A stretch of 64,000 nucleotides of DNA. Origin: Chitiniphilus shinanonensis DSM 23277. Lineage in GTDB: Bacteria; Pseudomonadota; Gammaproteobacteria; Burkholderiales; Chitinibacteraceae. The notes under the pieces were generated by a model. That model made no database searches and had not been told where the DNA came from. It was given only the letters and a program-made list of their open reading frames with translations. This document shows, in pieces, positions 28,494-36,847 of the stretch (the first letter of the stretch is position 1; each line of letters begins with the position of its first letter). The stretch lies in the NCBI RefSeq assembly GCF_000374805.1, contig NZ_KB895353.1, positions 1-64,000 of the forward strand. The letters run 5' to 3'. The translations under genes were made by a program, and so were the position numbers.

Positions 28494-28521
28494 AAAAAAC
28501 CCCGGCGAACCGGGGTTTTTT
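28494..28521. terminator. Bidirectional intrinsic terminator
   Basis: AAAAAACCCCGG / CCGGGGTTTTTT around the loop CGAA serves both the small plus-strand gene and minus-strand rpsT, which ends 17 bases away. Confidence 0.92.
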
Positions 28522-28537
28522 CGAGCTTCCGAACTGC

Positions 28538-28804
28538 TTAGGCAGCCATCGACTTGATGGCGGCGGACAGGCGGCTCTTGTGGCGAGCGGCCTTGTTCTT
28601 GTGGAAGATCTTCTTGTCGGCGATGCGATCGATGATGCTGACCGATTCCTGGTACACGGTCTGGGCAGCGGTCTTGTCGCCACCTTCGATTGCCTTCAAC
28701 ACCTTCTTGACCGCGGTGCGGAAAGCCGAACGCTGGCTGGCATTGTGCTGGCGGGTGACTTCTGCCTGACGAGCACGCTTGCGAGCTTGTGCGCTGTTAG
28801 CCAT
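28538..28804 (-). CDS. rpsT: 30S ribosomal protein S20
   Basis: An 88-aa, strongly basic ribosomal protein that binds 16S rRNA in the small subunit. The N-terminus [20 protein letters not shown] and the C-terminal [16 protein letters not shown] are typical of bacterial S20. A good Shine-Dalgarno (AGGAG) stands 9 bases before the ATG. It is divergent from murJ, a neighbour seen in other proteobacteria. Confidence 0.98.
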   Translation of the reverse strand: MANSAQARKRARQAEVTRQHNASQRSAFRTAVKKVLKAIEGGDKTAAQTVYQESVSIIDRIADKKIFHKNKAARHKSRLSAAIKSMAA

Positions 28805-28972
28805 TTATTGAAACTCCTGAAGCTGTGGGGTCTGAACACCCGAAGCCTTAGGCGCCGGGCAAGTCAATTCGGAAACGGCGGATGGTACAGCAACCTTCCC
28901 CGCCGACGCAAGCTCTGCGTGTGCCGTCGAAACTGGTTAACATGCCGCTTTCGCGCAACGAAGTACCTGTAC

Positions 28973-30511
28973 ATGAATCTGCTCAAGTCGCTGGCCGCGG
29001 TCAGTTCGATGACGATGGTCTCCCGCGTGCTGGGCTTCGTGCGCGACGTGTTGATCGCCCGGATCTTCGGCGCCGGCTTCGCCACCGACGCCTTCTTCGT
29101 GGCGCAGAAGCTGCCCAACATGCTGCGCCGCATCTTTGCCGAAGGCGCGTTCTCGCAGGCGTTCGTGCCGATCCTGGCCGAATACAAGAACCAGCGCGGC
29201 GAGGAGGCCACCCGCGCCTTCTTCGCCCACGTGGCCGGCACGCTGACGCTGGTGCTGGCGCTGGTCACGGTGCTGGGCATGCTGGCCGCGCCGCTGGTGG
29301 TGTGGATCTCCGCCCCCGGCTTCGCCACCGAGCCGGACAAGTTCGCGCTGACGGTGGACATGCTGCGCGTCACCTTCCCGTACATCCTGCTGATCTCGCT
29401 GTCGTCGCTGGTGGGCGCGGTGCTCAACACCTGGAACCGCTTCTCGGTGCCGGCCTTCGTGCCGACGCTGCTCAACGTGTCGATGATCGCGTTCGCGCTG
29501 CTGTTCGCGCCCTACTTCGACCCGCCGGTGATGGCGCTGGCCTGGGGCGTGGTGGCCGGCGGCGTGCTGCAACTGGTGTGGCAGTTCCCCACGCTCAAGC
29601 GCATCGGCATGCTGGTGCTGCCGCGCGTCGCGCTCAAGGACGCCGGGGTCTGGCGGGTGATCAAGCAGATGGGCCCGGCCATCCTCGGGGTGTCGGTCAG
29701 CCAGGTGTCGCTGATCATCAACACCATCTTCGCCTCGTTCCTGGTCTCGGGCTCGGTGTCGTGGATGTACTACGCCGACCGGCTGATGGAGTTCCCCACC
29801 GGGGTGCTGGGCGTGGCGCTGGGCACCATCCTGCTGCCATCGCTTTCCAAGAGCCACGCCAGCAACGACACCGCCGAATACTCGCGCCTGCTGGATTGGG
29901 GCCTGCGCCTGTCGCTGCTGCTGGCGCTGCCGTCCGCCGTGGGCATGGCGGTGATCTCGGGGCCGCTGACCGTGGCGCTGTTCCAGTACAAGGCGTTCAC
30001 CGCGCACGACGCGCTGATGACGCAACAGGCGCTGATCGCCTACACCGTGGGCCTGGTCGGGCTGATCCTGGTGAAGATCCTGGCGCCCGGCTTCTACGCG
30101 CGGCAGAACATCAAGACGCCGGTGAAGATCGCGCTGGTGACGCTGACCGCCACCCAGCTGATGAACCTGGCGTTCGTCTGGCAGCTGCGCCACGCCGGGC
30201 TGGCGCTGTCGATCGGGCTGGCGGCGTGCCTGAATGCCGGGCTGCTGTATCGCCAGTTGCGCCACCACGACATCTTCACCCCGCAGCCGGGCTGGAAGGT
30301 GTTCTTCGGCAAGCTGCTGCTGGCGGTGCTGGCGATGGCCGGCGCGCTGGCGCTCACCATGTGGCTGCTGCCGCCGTTCGACAGCGGCCGCATGCCGCTG
30401 CGGCTGGCGATGCTGGGGCTGCTGGTGGGCATCGGCCTGATCGCCTACTTCGGCAGCCTCGCCCTGCTGGGCTTCCGCCCCCGCGACTTTTCCCGCCGCG
30501 CGGTGGGGTGA
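28973..30511 (+). CDS. murJ: Lipid II flippase MurJ
   Basis: A 512-aa inner-membrane protein of the MOP superfamily that moves lipid II to the periplasmic face for peptidoglycan synthesis. The N-terminus [20 protein letters not shown] and the motif [18 protein letters not shown] are typical. About 14 membrane helices are visible, as is the [19 protein letters not shown] segment. The start at 28973 is the conserved one; upstream open frame is non-coding. It stands alone and is essential in most relatives. Confidence 0.97.
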   Translation: MNLLKSLAAVSSMTMVSRVLGFVRDVLIARIFGAGFATDAFFVAQKLPNMLRRIFAEGAFSQAFVPILAEYKNQRGEEATRAFFAHVAGTLTLVLALVTVLGMLAAPLVVWISAPGFATEPDKFALTVDMLRVTFPYILLISLSSLVGAVLNTWNRFSVPAFVPTLLNVSMIAFALLFAPYFDPPVMALAWGVVAGGVLQLVWQFPTLKRIGMLVLPRVALKDAGVWRVIKQMGPAILGVSVSQVSLIINTIFASFLVSGSVSWMYYADRLMEFPTGVLGVALGTILLPSLSKSHASNDTAEYSRLLDWGLRLSLLLALPSAVGMAVISGPLTVALFQYKAFTAHDALMTQQALIAYTVGLVGLILVKILAPGFYARQNIKTPVKIALVTLTATQLMNLAFVWQLRHAGLALSIGLAACLNAGLLYRQLRHHDIFTPQPGWKVFFGKLLLAVLAMAGALALTMWLLPPFDSGRMPLRLAMLGLLVGIGLIAYFGSLALLGFRPRDFSRRAVG

Positions 30512-30528
30512 GTAAAACCTGAACCGCC

Positions 30529-30692
30529 AAACCCCAAGTCTTGAACCACAGAGGACACGGAGAGCACAGAGGGGCAGTGAGAAAACCACCTGCTTCCAGG
30601 CTTTGAGCTGCCGGCTCCTGGCGATGACTCGCTTGGTGTTCTCTGTGGATCTCCGTGTTCTCCGTGTCCTCTGTGGTTCAAGATTTGGGGTT
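30529..30692. repeat. Long inverted repeat between murJ and the HD-GYP gene
   Basis: AACCCCAAGTCTTGAACCAC at 30529 and its near-complement ending at 30692 form arms of about 43-50 bases. Both arms contain repeats of the ACACGGAG / CCACAGAG type (CTCTGTGG, CTCCGTGT). I know the GAACCACAGAGGACACGGAG motif as an intergenic repeat occurring in many unrelated bacterial genomes. The right arm overlaps the stop codon of the HD-GYP gene. Confidence 0.75.
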
Positions 30693-33619
30693 CAGCCTCC
30701 CTCCCCCTCGCCCACCCCCGCCAGCACCGCCGCTTCGTCCACCTCGTCGATCTGCGCCGGGCGCAGGTGGGCGTCGGCGTAGTCGCGGTAGACGCCGGAT
30801 TCGATGAACAGGCGGAACAGGTCGGCGTCGACGTGGGCGTCGCGGGCCATGCGCGCCATGATCGCCACCGCTTCGGACAGCTTCTTGCCTTCCTTGTACG
30901 GCCGGTCGATGGCGGTCAGCGCTTCGAAGATGTCGGCGATCGCCATCATCCGCGCCGGAATGCTCATCTGCTCGCGCGTCAGGCGGCGCGGATAGCCGGT
31001 GCCGTCCATTTTCTCGTGATGGCCGCCGGCCAATTCCGGCACCTGGGTCAGGTGGCGCGGGAACGGCAGTTTCTCCAGCATCACGATGGTCTGCACGATG
31101 TGCTCGTTGATCTTGTAGCGCTCCTCGGCGGTGAGCGTGCCGCGCCGCACGCTCAGGTTGTACAGCTCGCCGCGGTTGTAGAGGTGTTCGGGCACGGCCA
31201 TGTCGAAACCGTGGCCTTCGGGCAGGCGGTCGCGCACCGAGCGGTGGAACAGGTGGTCGGGCCGGTCGGCCAGCAGCGGCTCGTACACCGGCAGTTCCGG
31301 CTCGGGCACGGCGGCCTTGCGCTGGCGCTCCTCGTGCGAGATGCCGATGCGATCCGACAGCGTGCGGCGCCAGGTGCGCGCGGCGATGGTGTGCAGCCGC
31401 TCCACCTTGTCCTGCCCCATTTCCTCGCTGCCCTCGTTGCAGGCGGCGACGAAGGCGAAGTCGTCGTCCAGCGCCGCCAGTTCGGCATTCAGCGCCGGAC
31501 GCAGCGCGGCGGCGTCCGCGCCGCCGGCCACCGCGCGCCAGTAGTTCAGCTCGGCGTCGCGCTTGAGCACCTCGAAGCGCATCCGCACCTCGTGGATGCG
31601 GTCGTATAGCGTTTCCAGCTTGGTGGCCTTGTCGACCACGTATTCGGGCGTGGTGACCTTGCCGCAATCGTGCAGCCACGCCGCGATGTGCAGCGCCTCC
31701 CATTGCTCGTCGTTCAGCGTGAAATCGCGCAGCGGGCCGCTGTCCGCCTTCACCGCCGCCTCGGCCAGCATCCGCGTCAGCACCGGCACGCGCTGGCAGT
31801 GGCCGCCGGTGTAGGGGCTCTTGGCGTCGATGGCGCCCGCCACCAGCTGGATGAACGCCTCCAGCAGCGCCTTCTGCTCGGCCAGCAGCCGCTGGGTCTG
31901 GAGCGCCGCGGCGGCGGAGCCGGACACCGCCTCCACCAGCGCCACCAGCTCGCGCCCCACCTTGCGCTTGTCGCCCAGGCCGTCGCGGTCGTCCTCCAGC
32001 AACAACAGCACGCCCACCGGCACGCCGTGGCGGTCGGTCAGCGGAATCGCGATCAGGGTCATCGGCGCTTCGAACTCGGTCAGCGCGCCGTACCACTCGC
32101 TCAGGTTGGCCAGCCCGTGGGTGACGTGGATGCTGTGCCCTTCGCGTGCCGCCTGCGCCACCGGATGCTCGTCGGCCGCCCCCAGCGCCGGCAGCGCGGT
32201 CTCCAGCGTGTGCTCGCGCCAGCGCGCCTGGGCCGGGGTCAGGCTGCCGTCGGCCTGGCGCAGGTAGACCACGCCGCCCTCGGCACCGGCCAGGCCGATG
32301 GTTTCGCGCAGGATGCGCGCCAGCAGCCGCTCGAAATTGTGTTCCGAAGCCAGCGCCGAGCCGATGTGCAGGAACTGGTGGATGGTCGATTTCATCCCGC
32401 CCATCGACTTGGCCAGCTCGTCGATCTCCGAGATGAACGAATGCACCTTCAGCGGCGAGGCGAAGCGCAATGCCTGGATCTCGCGCGCTTCCTGGGTCAG
32501 CGCGACGATGGGGCTCGACGCCAGCCGCGACAGCAGGATCGCCAGCGGCACCATCACCGCGGCCAGCGCCAGCGCGATCAGCATGGTCTGCCGCCGCAGC
32601 GTGCGCGCCTCGGCCAGCAGTTCGTCCTCGGGCGCGGCCATCACCAGCCGCAGGTCTTCGCCGCCGGTCACCGGCAGTTGCGCCACGTACCCCTGCCAGG
32701 CCCGGCCGCCGGCCTTGGCGCGGCGGGTGCCGGCCGGTTCGTCGGCCAACCGGCTCAGCACCGGCACGCCCAGCCCGGACACCTGGTTCAGCACCAGCTG
32801 GTCGGGGCCGTTCAGCTTGATCAGCCGCCCCGGGTCGCGGTACGCCACCACCTGCCCGCTGGCATCGAGCAGCGCCAGCTCCGCGCCGGGCGTGACCTGG
32901 TCGCGCGCCAGCGCGACCGACAAGGCATCCAGCGTGATGTCCACCGCGACCACCGCCTGGCTGTCGGCGGTGCGCATCGCCACGGTGGTGCCGACTTCGC
33001 GGGTGGTGAAGAACACGTAGGGCGCGGTGGCGGCCACGTCCTTGGCGCGCAGCGCCGCCGCGTACCACGGCCGCTGGCGGGCATCGAAGCGGTAGGCGGG
33101 ATCGTCGCGCTCGGCCAGTTGCCGCAACGCGCTGTCGAAGAACAGGTAACGCCCACGCACCGCCTCGCCATCGCGCTCGATGCTCTGCACCAGGAACGCG
33201 GTCTGGGGCGGCGCCTGGAAACGCGACGTCATGGTGGCCGGATCGTAGCGGCGCAGCAGGAAGAAATCGCCGTGGCTGTTGCCGGCATAGATCGCCGACT
33301 GCGCCGGCTGGCTGGCCAGCGCCTGCGCCAGGTACGGCAGGCAGCGCAGGCGCTGCGCCAGCGTGGTGGCGCCGGCGAAGTCGTGGTGCGCCAGCAGGCG
33401 CACCACGGTGCCGCTGCCGTCGTAGAGCGCGGTGACGCGCTGCGCGGTCTGCTCGCCGATGCGCGAGAACAGCAGCTGCGAGTCGGACAGGATCATCCGG
33501 CTGGCCTGGCGGTCGTGGTAGATGATGCTGATCGACGAAAAAGTGACGATCAGCGCCAGGAACAGCCAGGCGATATGGATATGCAGCGGATAACGTACGT
33601 TTTGCAGGGCGGGGGGCAT
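30692..33619 (-). CDS. Membrane sensor with GAF-like and HD-GYP domains
   Basis: A 975-aa protein. It has an N-terminal membrane helix (about 13-33), a periplasmic dCACHE-like sensor to about 340, a second helix near 345-370 and a linker or HAMP. A GAF-like domain follows (about 430-600), then an HD-GYP domain. HD is in WLHDCGK near residue 646 and HHEKMDGTGYP near 866, so about 220 residues separate the two halves, against roughly 60 in standard HD-GYP domains. The GYP motif and the metal-binding His/Asp residues are present, so c-di-GMP phosphodiesterase activity is plausible. A second frame spanning 30678-33068 is a shadow. Confidence 0.92.
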   Translation of the reverse strand: MPPALQNVRYPLHIHIAWLFLALIVTFSSISIIYHDRQASRMILSDSQLLFSRIGEQTAQRVTALYDGSGTVVRLLAHHDFAGATTLAQRLRCLPYLAQALASQPAQSAIYAGNSHGDFFLLRRYDPATMTSRFQAPPQTAFLVQSIERDGEAVRGRYLFFDSALRQLAERDDPAYRFDARQRPWYAAALRAKDVAATAPYVFFTTREVGTTVAMRTADSQAVVAVDITLDALSVALARDQVTPGAELALLDASGQVVAYRDPGRLIKLNGPDQLVLNQVSGLGVPVLSRLADEPAGTRRAKAGGRAWQGYVAQLPVTGGEDLRLVMAAPEDELLAEARTLRRQTMLIALALAAVMVPLAILLSRLASSPIVALTQEAREIQALRFASPLKVHSFISEIDELAKSMGGMKSTIHQFLHIGSALASEHNFERLLARILRETIGLAGAEGGVVYLRQADGSLTPAQARWREHTLETALPALGAADEHPVAQAAREGHSIHVTHGLANLSEWYGALTEFEAPMTLIAIPLTDRHGVPVGVLLLLEDDRDGLGDKRKVGRELVALVEAVSGSAAAALQTQRLLAEQKALLEAFIQLVAGAIDAKSPYTGGHCQRVPVLTRMLAEAAVKADSGPLRDFTLNDEQWEALHIAAWLHDCGKVTTPEYVVDKATKLETLYDRIHEVRMRFEVLKRDAELNYWRAVAGGADAAALRPALNAELAALDDDFAFVAACNEGSEEMGQDKVERLHTIAARTWRRTLSDRIGISHEERQRKAAVPEPELPVYEPLLADRPDHLFHRSVRDRLPEGHGFDMAVPEHLYNRGELYNLSVRRGTLTAEERYKINEHIVQTIVMLEKLPFPRHLTQVPELAGGHHEKMDGTGYPRRLTREQMSIPARMMAIADIFEALTAIDRPYKEGKKLSEAVAIMARMARDAHVDADLFRLFIESGVYRDYADAHLRPAQIDEVDEAAVLAGVGEGEGG

Positions 33620-33732
33620 GGCGGGCCTTGGCGACGGGTTCGGTTTGAGCTTAGAGGCGCAACCCGAAGATTGCAGGACTCAAACCAACGGCAATCACCC
33701 TATTCCGCCCGGCGTGCTCCGCCGCCCAAGAA

Positions 33733-33755
33733 AAAGCCCCGCCGAAGCGGGGCTT
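33733..33755. terminator. Intrinsic terminator of the aminotransferase gene
   Basis: AAAGCCCCGC / GCGGGGCTTT around CGAA, 26 bases after the stop of the minus-strand aminotransferase gene. In that direction the stem is followed by TTTC. Confidence 0.85.
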
Positions 33756-33780
33756 TGCCGGTGAACAGCGCCGGTCGGGC

Positions 33781-34983
33781 TCAGACCACCTTGGCGATGG
33801 CGTCGGCCACGTAGTCGATGTTCTGGTTGTTCAGCGCGGCCAGGCAGATGCGGCCAGTGGACACGGCGTAGATGCCGTATTCGTCCTTCAGCTTGTCCAC
33901 CTGGGCGGCGGTGAGGCCGGTATAGGAGAACATGCCGCGCTGACCCACGACGAAGCTGAAGTCCTGGGCGACGTTGCGGGCCTTCAGTTTTTCGACCAGG
34001 CCGGTGCGCATGGCGCGGATGCGGTCGCGCATGCCGGCCAGTTCTTCTTCCCACTGGGCGCGCAGGCCGGCGTCGGACAGCACCGCCGCGACGATGGCGC
34101 CGCCGTGGATCGGCGGGTTGGAGTAGTTGGTGCGGATCACGCGCTTCAGTTGCGACAGCACGCGGCCCGATTCCTCCTTGCCGCTGGTGATGATGGTCAG
34201 CGCGCCGACGCGCTCGCCATACAGCGAGAAGCTCTTGGAGAACGAGCTGGAGATGAAGAATTGCAGGCCGGATGCGGCAAAGGCGCGCACCGCGACGGCG
34301 TCGGCGTCGATGCCTTCGGCGAAGCCCTGGTAGGCCATGTCGAGGAACGGCACCAGGCCGCGCTCGCGGCAGGCTTCGACCACTTCGGCCCATTGCGCGT
34401 CGGAAAGATCGGCGCCGGTCGGGTTGTGGCAGCAGGCGTGCAGCACGATGATCGAGCCCGGCGCGTACGACAGCAGCGCGGCCTTCATGCCGGCGAAGTT
34501 CACGCCACGGGTGGCGGCGTCGTAGTACGGGTAGTTCTCGACCTTGAAGCCGGCCGATTCGAACAGCGCGCGGTGGTTCTCCCACGACGGGTCGCTGATA
34601 TAGACAGTGGCTTCGGGCGACAGGCGCTTGAGGAAGTCGGCGCCGATCTTCAGCGCGCCGGTGCCGCCCAGGGCCTCGGCGGTGACCAGGCGGCCGGCCT
34701 CGGCCAGCGCGTTGCCGGCGCCGAACAGCAGGTTCTGCACCGCGGTGTTGTAGGCGCCCAGGCCCTCGATCGGCTGGTAGCCGCGCGGCGGAGCATTCTT
34801 CAGGCGGGCTTCTTCCGCGGCCTTCACGGCGGCCAGCAGCGGGATCTTGCCGTTGTCGTTGTAGTAGACCCCGACACCGAGGTTCACTTTATTGCTGCGG
34901 GTGTCGGCGTTGTAGGCTTCGTTCAGACCCAGGATCGGGTCGCGGGGGGCCATTTCGACGGCGGCAAAGATCGAGGCGGTCAT
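33781..34983 (-). CDS. Amino-acid aminotransferase, AspC/TyrB family
   Basis: A 400-aa PLP enzyme transferring amino groups between aspartate or aromatic amino acids and 2-oxoglutarate. The PLP lysine is in SSSFSKSFSLYGER; NPTG in HNPTGADLS and the conserved YYNDNG and DPSWENH motifs fit subgroup I-alpha. The ATG at 34983 follows GGAG and gives the canonical start MTASIFAAVEMAPRDPILGL. The open frame upstream to 35133 is not coding. AspC and TyrB cannot be told apart by eye. Confidence 0.95.
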   Translation of the reverse strand: MTASIFAAVEMAPRDPILGLNEAYNADTRSNKVNLGVGVYYNDNGKIPLLAAVKAAEEARLKNAPPRGYQPIEGLGAYNTAVQNLLFGAGNALAEAGRLVTAEALGGTGALKIGADFLKRLSPEATVYISDPSWENHRALFESAGFKVENYPYYDAATRGVNFAGMKAALLSYAPGSIIVLHACCHNPTGADLSDAQWAEVVEACRERGLVPFLDMAYQGFAEGIDADAVAVRAFAASGLQFFISSSFSKSFSLYGERVGALTIITSGKEESGRVLSQLKRVIRTNYSNPPIHGGAIVAAVLSDAGLRAQWEEELAGMRDRIRAMRTGLVEKLKARNVAQDFSFVVGQRGMFSYTGLTAAQVDKLKDEYGIYAVSTGRICLAALNNQNIDYVADAIAKVV

Positions 34984-35114
34984 CTGTGCTCCAGGCGGGC
35001 TTCGCCCATAGAAAGGAAGCCGGCATTTTACACGAACGCCGCCGCCGGCCTGGCATGCGGCTAGGTAACGGCGGGTAAGCGACGCGAATGAAAATGGCGT
35101 GCGAAACGGGGCGC

Positions 35115-35675
35115 TCAATCCCCTCGCAGGCATTTCTCCAGCTCGGCGCGGTCCTGCCCCGGACGAATCAGGCAGTTCTTGTTGCCGAAGCGCAGATAGC
35201 CGGTGTTGCCGTCGGGGCCCGGTTCGATCTTGGGCTCCGGGGCGGGCGTGAGGGTGGAGATCTGCGCCAGCGCCGACTTGAGCGCTTGCTGCGACAGCGC
35301 GAGCTGTTCCTTCAGCCCGTCGCGTTCGCTCTCCAGCGCCTGGCGCTCGGCGGCGGCGGCTGCCAGTTCCTGGTGCGCGGTATCCCTGGCCTCGGCGTTC
35401 TTCTCCAGCGCGCCGCGCAGCAGCACGATCTGGTCGACGTACTGCTTTTCGTTGAATTCCCGCACGAACATGCCCAGCAACAGCCCCACGCCGAGCAGCA
35501 GCAGCCCGAGCAGCGCGCCGCCGCCCAGCAACAGCGGCAGGCGATAACGATGCAGGAACGACGCCTGCCCGGGCGGGAGGACGACCGAGGGAGCCGGCGC
35601 GTCGGGCGCCTCGTCCTCGTCGGAGGTGGTGACGATCTCGATGACCGGTTCGCGGTCCGGGTCGTTCTCGCTCAT
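35115..35675 (-). CDS. Single-pass membrane protein with coiled coil, unknown function
   Basis: A 186-aa protein. An acidic cytoplasmic N-terminus (about 1-40) precedes a Leu/Gly-rich membrane helix near 50-75, an Ala/Glu-rich coiled coil (about 85-140), and a C-terminal domain with two Cys (NKNCLIRPGQ and LEKCLRGD) that could pair in the periplasm. The ATG at 35675 is preferred to the one at 35840, which lies antisense to the preceding gene. It follows the LEA2-like lipoprotein gene by 31 bases and is probably in the same operon. Confidence 0.8.
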   Translation of the reverse strand: MSENDPDREPVIEIVTTSDEDEAPDAPAPSVVLPPGQASFLHRYRLPLLLGGGALLGLLLLGVGLLLGMFVREFNEKQYVDQIVLLRGALEKNAEARDTAHQELAAAAAERQALESERDGLKEQLALSQQALKSALAQISTLTPAPEPKIEPGPDGNTGYLRFGNKNCLIRPGQDRAELEKCLRGD

Positions 35676-35706
35676 GGGTCTGCCAGGCTGCGGTGGGAAA
35701 TACCGG

Positions 35707-36186
35707 CTAGAACTGCTGCGTCTTGCCGGCCGGCTCGAACAGCCCCTCGATCGCCGGCACTTCGCCCTCCAGTTCGAAGGGGATGCCGTCGGCGCGGAGC
35801 GGCACGAACAGTTTACCCGTAAGCCGGTAGCGCGGCCCACCCTCGCCCTTGGCGGCGCGCAGCTGGCGCACCAGCGCGGCGAGGTTGCTGGTGACGTCGA
35901 TCGCCAGTCTGGCTTCGCCCATCGCCGGGATGGTCACCGACTGCGGGGCGACGCCCGAGGCCAGCGGCTTGTCGTTGATCGCCAGCGTGGTATCCAGCCC
36001 CTTGATCGGCAACGACACGTTGTTGGGGTTCTCCACCCGCAGCGTCAGGGTGAAGCGCTGTTCGAACAGGCCGGCCTCCTTGAGCGAGATGCCGGCCAGC
36101 GAGACGCGCGGCTTCTGCAGGTCGGTGGGCAGGCTGGCGCAGGCGCTCAGCAGCAGGATCAGGCAGAGGGTCAGCAGGCGGCGCAT
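35707..36186 (-). CDS. LEA2-type lipoprotein
   Basis: A 159-aa protein. The signal peptide MRRLLTLCLILLLSACAS has lipobox LSAC (Cys 16). The mature part matches the LEA type-2 fold: VENPNNVSLPIKGLD and the strand-rich ending with GxPFELEGEVP. Such proteins are periplasm-facing lipoproteins of unclear function. The stop of the thioesterase gene is 1 base upstream of its start, so the two are translationally linked. Confidence 0.88.
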   Translation of the reverse strand: MRRLLTLCLILLLSACASLPTDLQKPRVSLAGISLKEAGLFEQRFTLTLRVENPNNVSLPIKGLDTTLAINDKPLASGVAPQSVTIPAMGEARLAIDVTSNLAALVRQLRAAKGEGGPRYRLTGKLFVPLRADGIPFELEGEVPAIEGLFEPAGKTQQF

Positions 36187-36187
36187 C

Positions 36188-36598
36188 TCAGTGGGCCTCC
36201 AGCATTGCGCCCAGGCGCTCGGCGATCTCGCCGGTCATCGGCTGCGCGCCGGGCTGGTCGGGATGGATCACCGCGAAGGTCACGTCGGCCTGCGCCACCA
36301 GCTTGCCGTTGTCGGCGCGCACGATGCGCTGGGTGACCACGCCGTGGCGCTCGGCCAGCGCCGACAGCACGCTGTCCACCAGCAGTTCGTCGCCCATGGT
36401 GGCCGGGCGCTTGTACTGGATGTCGATGCGGCTGATCACCAGCGCCAGCCGCTGCTGCATGAACCAGTCGAGGTGGCCGCCCTGCTCCATCATGTTCCAG
36501 CGCGCCTCCTCCAGGAATTCCAGATAGCGGGCATTGTTGACGTGGCCGTACAGGTCGAGATGGTAGCCGCGCACCTTGATGCGGGTGGATTGGGACAT
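36188..36598 (-). CDS. Acyl-CoA thioesterase, hotdog fold
   Basis: A 136-aa protein of the 4HBT/YbgC-like family. The N-terminal YHLDLYGHVNNARYLEFLEE holds the catalytic-type Asp and the HVNNxxY signature. It probably hydrolyses short or medium acyl-CoA in the cytoplasm. It is the first gene of a minus-strand group with the LEA2 lipoprotein and the coiled-coil membrane protein, and diverges from asmA. Confidence 0.92.
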   Translation of the reverse strand: MSQSTRIKVRGYHLDLYGHVNNARYLEFLEEARWNMMEQGGHLDWFMQQRLALVISRIDIQYKRPATMGDELLVDSVLSALAERHGVVTQRIVRADNGKLVAQADVTFAVIHPDQPGAQPMTGEIAERLGAMLEAH

Positions 36599-36847
36599 TG
36601 CGAAGCGCCTTGGGGAATCGGGTCGGAGAATCTTAGAACAACCATTCCCGGGAACAAGAGGTGAATGTCACGAACCAAGACGTTTGAAACGAGACGCCGT
36701 GCGCTACGCCCGCCGGCCTCGCGCCGAAGGTGACGACGGCCTTTGATGCACGACCGGACACACCAACTAAATCCTAGGCAAAACGACGGATCGCCCGCGA
36801 TAATCGGTCGCATTGCCACGGCTGCTTTCGAATCGCACGCAGAAGCG

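Noticed and set aside
30678-33068. A 796-codon minus-strand frame overlapping the HD-GYP gene
   Set aside because: Shadow: Ala/Gly/Arg-rich with no motif, while the other frame encodes the full sensor and HD-GYP domains.
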